Positions 56,423 through 64,000 of a stretch of DNA of 64,000 nt are shown piece after piece. The stretch covers positions 1,178,001 through 1,242,000 of the forward strand of contig JACAAK010000012.1 of assembly GCA_025093985.1 (NCBI GenBank), read 5' to 3'. This stretch comes from Calvatia gigantea. Taxonomy: Eukaryota > Basidiomycota > Agaricomycetes > Agaricales > Lycoperdaceae. The stretch's first letter is position 1. Each line of letters starts with the position of its first letter. The notes beneath the pieces were generated by a model, which saw only the letters and a list, made by a program, of their open reading frames with translations, did not search any database and was not told where the DNA came from. A program made the position numbers and the translations under genes.

Positions 56423-57957
56423 AAACATGTCGCTCCACAAGTTGACGTGGGACAAGGCCTGAAGCGGCATTATTGCCGCTTACGCCTCCAACCAGACTGC
56501 CCACACGCAACGAGCACGCTTTATTCCATGACAAGGAGGTGGGCAGCAGCAGCAGCAGCAATGCCAGCAGCAAGGCGGGCAGTGACCACAAGGTCAGCAG
56601 CAGCCTTCAGGGTCTAAAAAGCCCCAGCAACAACAGCAGCAGCAGCAAAAGCCCTCTGGAGGAGAAGGCGACGGCAAGAAGAAATGCTGATGGTGCCCCT
56701 GAGGAAAAGGAAAGGGAAAAGGAAAGGAGGGAGGTGTGCAGGCTAATGCTGCCATCTCCTCTGGCTATATCCAGGATGTGGACTTTGTGTTGCAGGCACA
56801 AACAATGCTGCCACCTTCCACTTGTTCTCTTGTAGAGGCAACATGTTGAGCCAAGACGCCTCCTGTTGCTTCTAGCTCCGCTGCCACCAGCAGCAATGCC
56901 ACTCCGCTTGCATCGCGCATCACTGCACCCGAGCCCAAAGCTCGTTGCAAACCTTCAGTAAAAGCTAAGGTTACTGCATTGAAGAAGTGGGACAAACGTC
57001 TCAAGTCAACTTCTTCATCAGGCAAGAGTTCGGAGGAGATGTGGAAGCAGTTCGACGCAATGGATATTGAGTCAACTCCATCCACCGTCACAAGAGAGGA
57101 AGACGAGATCGCGTGGCCGGCCCCAGTGTATAACAGGCTGGCAATTATCAAGAAGCCTAAGCCACTCAAGAAGAAGCAGGCACCGAAGGAAATCGAGTCA
57201 GTCCTTGAGTCGGTCTTAGATGACAATGACTCAGACACCGACTACAGTTCCAATGGAGGATGCAGGTCAGTACCTTCAACTGACTATTATTCTTGTTCTG
57301 ATGCAGAAGATAATGTACAGCCCCATCAATGGATGGGACAGAACAATACAGATGCAGGGTCTGTCCGCCTCGGAGTGGGATGCCCTGGAGATTCTGAGGA
57401 TGAGTTGGGACGACGAGGTGGCTGCCGAAGAGAGTGGGGCACCTATGCAGATGTAGTACGTTGTCCACCTCCTGTAGGGACTCGTCATAGACACTGCTGT
57501 ACAGACTTTGTATCCTGCAATGTATGCTGGAAGTGTGCCCAAGGCGCTTCTCCTTCTACTTATTCCACTAGTGTATCTAAGCTGGAAAGTGAGATGAATG
57601 CTACATATACCATGAATAATCACAAGTATTCAGACAAGTTAAGGTCAGAACTCCACAAGGAACATGAAGATCTTAATCAGATCATGACATATCACATTTG
57701 TGATTTGTCTTTATATGCCAAGTGTAGAGCAGAAGGGAACAAACATGTCATGAATGACACAGATTGGCTCCTTGATTCTGGAGCATTGTACCATGTCACC
57801 GGTTATCTCTCTGATTTTGCAGAGATTAAGATGGGCCATTTTGGGCTGATACAAGCTGCTGGCAACCAGATTTATGAAATGACTGGATGAGAATTTGTGA
57901 TCTTCCAGCATGACGTGGTAGATAAAGGCAAGACTATGAGTGCTACTTCATGTATTG
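56423..57957 (+). pseudogene. Copia gag second part and protease, decayed
   Basis: The frame resumes with NMSLHKLTWDKA and meets a stop. A glutamine-rich stretch follows from CAG/CAA runs (56543-56557, 56628-56650), then a Lys-rich segment. From about 56979 an open frame runs 303 codons: KKWDKRLKSTSSSGKSSEEM, an acidic linker, and finally DWLLDSGALYHVTGYLSDF, the copia aspartic protease with Asp-Ser-Gly. Stops between 56.45 and 56.98 kb interrupt the frame. The protease is cut at 57959 by repeat Z copy 2. Confidence 0.75.
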
Positions 57958-57959
57958 CG

Positions 57960-59896
57960 CTAAAGAGGCAGAAATAGAAATACTAAATGTGATATGGATG
58001 TTTGGCTTAGATTAAGCTGACGGAATAGATTTTTAAAGATTTCTGCACAAGGCAAGTTTGTAGGGAGGCAATCTGACAATATGAGGGACAATTCCACAAA
58101 ATAACGTGAAACAATGACGCGTAGAGAACACTAGAATAGCTAACTACCTTCGCTAAGAAGAGCAAAGCCAAGTTACACTGTAAAAGCGCAACTCGTGTCC
58201 CTTATCTAAGAAGTTAACAAGACACAGAACCTCAGGTACTCCCTAAGATTCACCCTTATCAAGTTAACGACCAGAAGTGCACTGTCCTACACTTGTGATA
58301 CACCAAGTACCAGGGTGTAGCGATACAATATGCTCTTAATCTAAGCTCACTTCGCGAGTAAGCCCAAGGTCTTCTTCTTAGATCAAAAGGTCTCAACCCT
58401 AGTTCAAGTCACTTAGTCTAGTTAATCTCGAAAGAACTTATTACTTTGCTTCGCTCAGGCACAATAGATTGCTTTTCACTGCGCTCTGAAGGCTGGGCAA
58501 TGGCTAGTAGGTTCCTTGCCACGTCCGACACCTCAGAGGGGGTTTATATATTATTTGGGTGCTTGTTGTTACGTGCGTTACCTTACTTCGCAACCGGGCC
58601 CGGATCGTCTCCACTCAGGGAGGCTTTCAACGCTATAGCCCAGGAGTATTCGACAAGTCTCAATGACTTCTGTGCAGGCTTCGGATCGCTCCCTCGAGTA
58701 GAAGCTCACGCTTGCCTGAGAAGTCCGAGTTAAGTGTCACTGCAGTCCCCAAGGTTGTTAGCCTTGTAGCAGACGAGCGAAGATAAGGAAGCTTGTTACT
58801 AGAATAACCTGAAGTAATACAAAGTACTACTTAAGGTTTATATACTAGCTGCGAATAGGAGATGAGAGATTACATAGTAAGTAGATATGAGTCAATGAGA
58901 ACTACTATGGGTTAATTGGTAATCTAAGGAATCATAGGGATAGGTGAAATGAATAGAAGAACGAGTACGAGTCATAAGAAGATGGAGTCAGGTAAAGAGA
59001 AGTACGATGGTGGGAAAGACGAAGGTGAAACAGGAACATGATTCAGGATGAATCATAAGAATCAAGGGTAGAAGTACATGTGATAAATAAATAAAGAACG
59101 GACCGGGGTATACAAGAAAAAGGATGGAACGTCTGCAAGGAAGGTTAATACGTGAGTTCGGAGAGTCCGGGGATGTGGTAAGTTTGTAACACTTGTTATG
59201 ACAAGACAATGATTACACAACTAGGAACATATTATCAAGCAAGGTACAAACCAGTAGATTAGATCGCGTGCCAAGAGAGCCGCAACCTGTTAGATTAGTG
59301 AAACATTGGAAATACAGAAGGATTCTGGGTATCCGTTTGTTCCAGGCTGTGTTTTAGCCCGTTCTCTGGGTCTGCATTCTTCTCTAAATATATAGAACAT
59401 CTAAGATTTTGGATGTTGCATAAACTGTTCTCCTACGTGTCCCCATGGATTGTATGCGAATGTGTCCATATGCATCATTAGTGCTGAGTGATGTTTGTTA
59501 ATCTAACAATGGTGGCATTTCCTTGTGAACATGCCGATCATCCTTTTAGATTAAGCGCATCGGACTTATTTCCTGAGTCTAGGCTCATTGGAGGGGTCCT
59601 GTAGCTCTGTATAGATGCATTGGAATGGTTTTACCATCTGGTCCGGCCGGAATCATGACTGGTCATATGGTACACTGTTAGAATTGCTTTTTGTTAAGCA
59701 CAGTGGTCATCCCATAGCCACCGCTATCCATCATCAATGGTCATAGTGTTCTACAGTGATTGAGTACTCTTTTATTATACTGTTGGGCTCTTAGATTAGG
59801 TTGTACTACTACAGGAAGGTTCAATGCAATCATTAGATTAGGCTTGTATGCCTTAGATTAGCAATTTTCATGCGTGAAAACGGCTTTGCTGTTACA
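57960..59896 (+). repeat. Unclassified repeat Z, copy 2 (in copia, itself split by a solo LTR)
   Basis: 1937 bp from CTAAAGAGGCAGAAATAG to GGCTTTGCTGTTACA. Subtracting the 625-bp solo LTR and its 5-bp duplication leaves 1307 bp, exactly the length of copy 1. Copia coding sequence resumes right after it (VPVFYIKEITERL), placing the insertion between protease and the integrase region. Confidence 0.8.
58567..59191. mobile_element. Solo LTR (625 bp) inside repeat Z copy 2
   Basis: TGTTACGTGCG to AGTTTGTAACA, with inverted TGTTAC/GTAACA ends, flanked by the 5-bp duplication CTTGT (58562-58566, 59192-59196). Copy 1 of repeat Z shows the uninterrupted site. No relative of this LTR occurs elsewhere in the window, so its parent element family is a third one. 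Confidence 0.9.
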
Positions 59897-62800
59897 GTGC
59901 CAGTCTTTTATATCAAAGAAATCACAGAACGGTTAATGTCCTTGGGCCAGATTCTTAGAAACAGCTACGATTTAGAGGCAACTGTTAAAGGGACTACTAT
60001 CCATGATAAATCAGGATGAGCAGTACTGTCTGCCTGGCCTCATCGTTTGTTTAAAAACAATGTACATATGGTGCACACGTATATCTTGCAAAACAGCAAG
60101 GAGAAGCCAGTTGTGTTAGCATTACGCCAACCTGATTATATCGATTGGCATTATCGAATGGGACATCCCTCAGATCGCACACTCTCTGAGCTTCCAAAGC
60201 ACATAGAGGGCATCGTGTCAATTCCTGCACCTACTACTCGGAATGGCATTTGTGACGGCTGTGCCAAGGGAAAAATGCATAATAATCCCTTTCTGATTAA
60301 CCCGAAGCGAGCCACCGCAGTCTTTGAATTATGTCCCTCAGACTTGCTGGAACTGCCCATCATTAGCTACCATAAATATAAATGGACAATGACGTTCCTT
60401 GATGACTTCTCTTCTCATACACATGTAGTCCTCCTTCGAAAGAAGTCTGAGGCTTCTGAGAAGCTCATTCAGCTGATCAGTGTGTTAGAGAACCTTTCCG
60501 GTATGCAAGTCAAATGACTTCGCACTGATAATGGAGGAGAATACGTCAATGAGAAATTATTGGCAGGACTCGCAGCGTGTGGAATTACCCACGAGACTAC
60601 TGCTCCCTATGCATATTAGCAAAATGGGAAAGCAGAGTGACTGAACCACACCCTACACGAGAAAGCCCAAGCTATAAGGCTACAGGCATGTCTACCTGAC
60701 TCATAGTGGGAATTTGCATTAAACACAGCTGTGCATTTATATAATCACATGCCAGTCCAGCGTCTGTAGTGAAAGACACCTTTTGAGTGTTATTCAAGGG
60801 AAAAGCCAGATTTGTCCCATATTCATGTGTTTGGATGTGGCACATATGTATTTTTACCCGATGAGATCCACCCAAACAAATTGTCCGCAAAATCTGAGAT
60901 TATGATCTTTCTTGGATATAAAGGTAGCAAAAACTACATCTTTATGCAGCACACAACAGGCAACATGATCTTTATATCACCAAACACCTTATTCGACGAG
61001 GGATATTTCCCTAAATGCCCCAATTCAGTGCCAGATAGCAGTAACCAGCCTAATCACGGAGGAGAGAGAAATCTGCCTAGACCAGGATTAGAGGTTCCAC
61101 CTCCTATTCCGCCATCTTCAGATGACGCTGGAATTGTTCCACCTCCACCTGATCATCCAGTCCAATTACCTCCGGTTTCTCCACCATCTAAACTGAAATA
61201 TTCTCCACCTACACCTCCTTTACCTCGGTGAGAGCCTACTCCACTGGACAGCATAGATTTACAATGACCATCACCTGGCAATATGCCACCTTGGGTTCCC
61301 CCACCTGAGTCGCCACCTTCATGTGGAACGACAATTGAGGAGGAGCCTGATCTGCGTGATAATTGGCATGTGGACAGGGATGTATGGGACACCGAGAACG
61401 AGGAGTTCCCAATCCCAGTCCCCAAGTATCGTGCTGTTGGTTCTGATCAGGTAGAGCCGCATCGTTCTGAATGACAAGGCAGGCCTCCTGTCAGACCAGG
61501 AAATACGTATGGAGAGAACAGGTGTCCAATTTCTATTGAAAGAGAAATAGATCAGACTCACCAACAAGAGCAACAGAGGCAAAGGCAGCGCATTTGCGCC
61601 AATGCCCCTCCAGACGAGATAATACGCAAGCATAGAGCAAGGACTAATCATCCAGAATATGTGAGGCAAAGAGTTCGTGCTGAGCGGTACCCACCACAAC
61701 CCTTTGATTTACCTCCATTTCAGCTCCCTCCATGTCCGGAACTGCCACCCATGCCTGAAAACCATGATCCAACATCTCACAATGTACAGGATATGGATAT
61801 TGAAAGGCTTGTCACTGAGGGAGGAGTAAAACTGATCGATTTCTTGATACAGACGGTACATAACACCACACACGGAGAGCCTGAAACTTTCTGTGACATG
61901 CTTAAGCTTCCTAAGCCTGTCAAGGCAAAATGGATGGCTACGTGTATCGAGGAACTTGATGCATTGAAAAAACGCGGAGTATATGAACTGGTAGATCTTC
62001 CAAAAGGAAGGAGGATAGTTAAAAACTGTTGGGTATTTCTCAAAAAGTCTGATGGCCACCTGCGAGCTCACCTAGTTGCAAAGGGTTTCTCGCAGATTGA
62101 AGGCATCGACTACAACAAGCTTTTCTCACCAGTTGTCTGCTACGAGTCCACGCATGTAAGCTTTGCACTCGCTGCAATCCACGATTGGGATATGCATAGC
62201 GTAGACATAAAAACAGCCTATTTATATGGCAAACTGGATGAGGAAATATACATGGAACAGCCTGAAGGATTTTGACTCCCCGGGCAGGAAGGGAAGGTGT
62301 GGAGACTTAAGTGAGTGATCTATGGCCTTAAACAAGCTAGTCACCAGTGGTGGAAAGAATTGCATCAATCTATGATTGAGCTGGGATTTACCCACTGCAA
62401 ATCTGACTATGCTGTATATTTTCACAGACATCCAAAGATGAAAGAGCTTGTGGTAGCCATCATTTATGTTGATGACATGAATTTTTTGGGAAATAAAAAC
62501 TCCCCCCTCCTCAAAGAGTTGAAGGGAAAGTTCACTAAAAAGTGGGAATGCAGAGACCACAGTCCCTGTGAAGAATTTCTTGGGATGAAAATCTCGAGGA
62601 ATCGCTCCAAGTGTTAAATCTTCATCCAACAGGTGAAATACCTGGATAAGATCTTGCAGTGCTTCCAGGTTCCACAGTCTGCTGCGGCTAAAACACCATT
62701 ACCCGCCAGCTTCCAGTTCATTACGAACAAGGAAACTGCATCAAACCCCTTCCGTCAAAAGTACCAACAATTGGTTGGTTCTCTAATGTACTTGATGATT

Positions 62801-63475
62801 GGTACTAGGCCCGACATAGCCTTTGCCATAGTTAAGCTGGCATAACATGCTGCTAACCCTGCACCCGAGCACTATCATGCTGGAGTTCACATACTAAAGT
62901 ACTTGTCTATGACGAGGAACTATGTGTTGAAATATGAAGGCGATACTGGGAAACCGATGGTGATGTTGGAATGTCTCAGTGACTTGGATTGGGCTCAAGA
63001 TACTGAAACCTGCCGATCTGTATCGGGAAATGTTTGTATGATTATGTCTGGTGCTGTTACCTGGACTTCACGATGACAAAAGACAGTTTCCTTATCGTCC
63101 ACTGAGGCAGAATATAAAGAACTGTCTGACACTTCACGACAAGTGAAATGGCTGTCACAGCTTCTGGAGGAGCTCAATATTGAGCACCCAACTCCTATTC
63201 TCTATGGCGACAATGATGGGTCCAAATTCTGGACTGAAAATCCCATTGTTGAAAAACGGTTGAAGCATGTGGATATTCATTACCACTATGTGTGAGAATT
63301 AGTTGAGGAGGGTATTATTGTTATTGGTGATGTGTCCTCACAAGACAATCCCACTGACATCTTTACAAAGAATCTTGGCATAACCAAAATCAATCTCTTC
63401 CACCCTGAGCTAGGACTTATTTTCGGTTCTGATATCAAAGCTTGGGACAAAGCTGCTCGATCGATGAAATGTTAA
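59897..63475 (+). pseudogene. pol: Copia pol: integrase, reverse transcriptase, RNase H (multiple stops)
   Basis: Order: GAG-pre-integrase/HHCC zinc region (DWHYRMGHPSDRTLSELP, CDGCAKGKMH), integrase core (MTFLDDFSSHTHVVLLRKKS, RTDNGGEYVNEKL), the tether region SHIHVFGCGTYVFLP and FLGYKGSKNYIF, a Pro-rich spacer, RT (WMATCIEELDALKKRGVYEL, AHLVAKGFSQIEGIDY, VDIKTAYLYGKLDEEIYMEQ, YGLKQASHQWW, IIYVDDMNFLG), RNase H (GTRPDIAFAIVKLA, VSLSSTEAEYKELSDTSRQ) ending RSMKC at 63475. About a dozen in-frame stops interrupt it; positions such as MQVK-stop-LRTDNG, EGF-stop-LPGQ and HYHYV-stop-ELVEEG fit Arg CGA to TGA. The order IN before RT defines copia. Confidence 0.92.
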
Positions 63476-63485
63476 TCTCCCTCCT

Positions 63486-63500
63486 TCAAGTGAGGAGGAG
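63486..63500 (+). other. Copia polypurine tract
   Basis: AAGTGAGGAGGAG just upstream of the 3' LTR is purine-only and in the position used for plus-strand priming. Confidence 0.75.
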
Positions 63501-63907
63501 TATTAAATCTCAATCTGTACCACTATGTTGGTTCAGTCTATTTATAGCTGAAACGGGTTCTTGAGTACTTCACTCTTGAAGAGAGATAACGGACAATGTA
63601 CTAGACCGCACTCTAGGTTGCTGGTCATGGTCTATTAAATAGAACAATGTACACAGTATGCTCTGTATATGCTACTAGCAGATAAGACCTCACCTGTATT
63701 AGATAGAACAGTATACAGACCAGAGACATTAGATATATAAGACCTATGTAGTATGTGTACATTTCTTAGACAATTAAGTCTTTCTCTTGCCCATCATTCC
63801 TCTCAGATATCTGCTAGCTACAGTCTACAATGCGCATCTCAACAAACCCAGTGAGTATGACTCCCCTCCACCACTAGCGTAGCTATTGTGGTGTACTTGT
63901 CTTAACA
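63501..63907 (+). mobile_element. 3' LTR of the Ty1/copia element
   Basis: 407 bp from TATTAAATCTC to GTCTTAACA. It starts TA instead of the usual TG seen in the 5' LTR, one of few differences. Followed by the target duplication AAACA. Confidence 0.95.
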
Positions 63908-63912
63908 AAACA

Positions 63913-64000
63913 GGCCTGAACAAAGACAACCCAGAAGCTAGTATATGAGCTCGAACCCAGACGAATATAGAGAACCAAATCTCGAAGTCACCAATGATGA
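63913..64000 (+). mobile_element. Gypsy element 1 resumes: leader and start of gag
   Basis: GGCCTGAACAAAGACAACCC is the same leader as next to the gag start of element 2. ATG at 63947 opens MSSNPDEYREPNLEVTND, the first 18 Gag residues, almost identical to element 2's Gag. The element runs out of the window to the right. Confidence 0.9.

Noticed and set aside
56473..56835. Ser-rich 120-codon frame after the gypsy insertion as a separate gene
   Set aside because: It is an off-frame reading of the CAG-repeat, Gln-rich part of copia gag.

Overview
The window looks like nuclear DNA of a basidiomycete fungus, most likely an agaricomycete. Genes are split by many short introns (about 40-60 nt), coding is dense in the first 22 kb, and the second half holds a chromodomain Ty3/gypsy element, a Ty1/copia element, a Tc1/mariner element and a remnant of a Tnp2/KDZ-type DNA transposon. 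The sequence alone does not fix the genus. All exon joins below were derived by hand from reading frame, splice phase and GT/AG (once GC/AG) signals.

Region 1 (1-22.4 kb) is a conserved housekeeping block. It holds a very long Ser/Thr/Pro-rich PH-domain protein running off the left edge (-), RBX1 of cullin-RING ubiquitin ligases (+), tubulin cofactor C (+), a small Cys-rich protein (+), a gene-free stretch (11.2-15.6 kb), an Hsp20 chaperone (-), the CstF64/Rna15 3'-end processing factor (+) and cytosolic threonyl-tRNA synthetase (+). For RBX1, TBCC, RNA15, THS1 and HSP20 every exon joins in phase, giving 110, 319, 350, 724 and 242 aa.

Region 2 (22.4-46.4 kb) is an accessory island. After a decayed Tnp2/KDZ-type remnant come genes for small proteins with no visible signal peptide: a beta-trefoil-lectin-like gene with a GC-AG intron, an unrecognised 205-aa protein, a tandem pair of unrecognised paralogs (one broken), four copies of a second unrecognised family of about 213 aa, and an aegerolysin. 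Three of the four 213-aa-family genes share a CGTCA-rich upstream motif and a TATA box, and one carries a 0.75-kb repeat inside its first intron. Intracellular lectins and aegerolysins are known fungal defence-type proteins, so a lineage-specific defence island is a reasonable but unproven reading. An AT-rich interval (36.6-40.1 kb) holds a foldback element with long inverted ends, an apparently intact Tc1/mariner transposon and a solo LTR.

Region 3 (47.2-64 kb) is a nest of retroelements that can be read layer by layer. A gypsy element (LTR at 47160, interior resuming at 63913) was split by a copia element (47515-63907, 407-bp LTRs, 5-bp target duplication). Copia gag was split by a second gypsy chromovirus (48770-56417, 304-bp LTRs, 5-bp target duplication). 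Two inverted copies of an unclassified 1307-bp repeat sit in gypsy pol and in copia, and one of those copies was split by a 625-bp solo LTR with its own 5-bp duplication. Coding regions of both retroelements carry stops that look like C:G to T:A decay. The gypsy element carries an extra gene between its chromodomain and 3' LTR.
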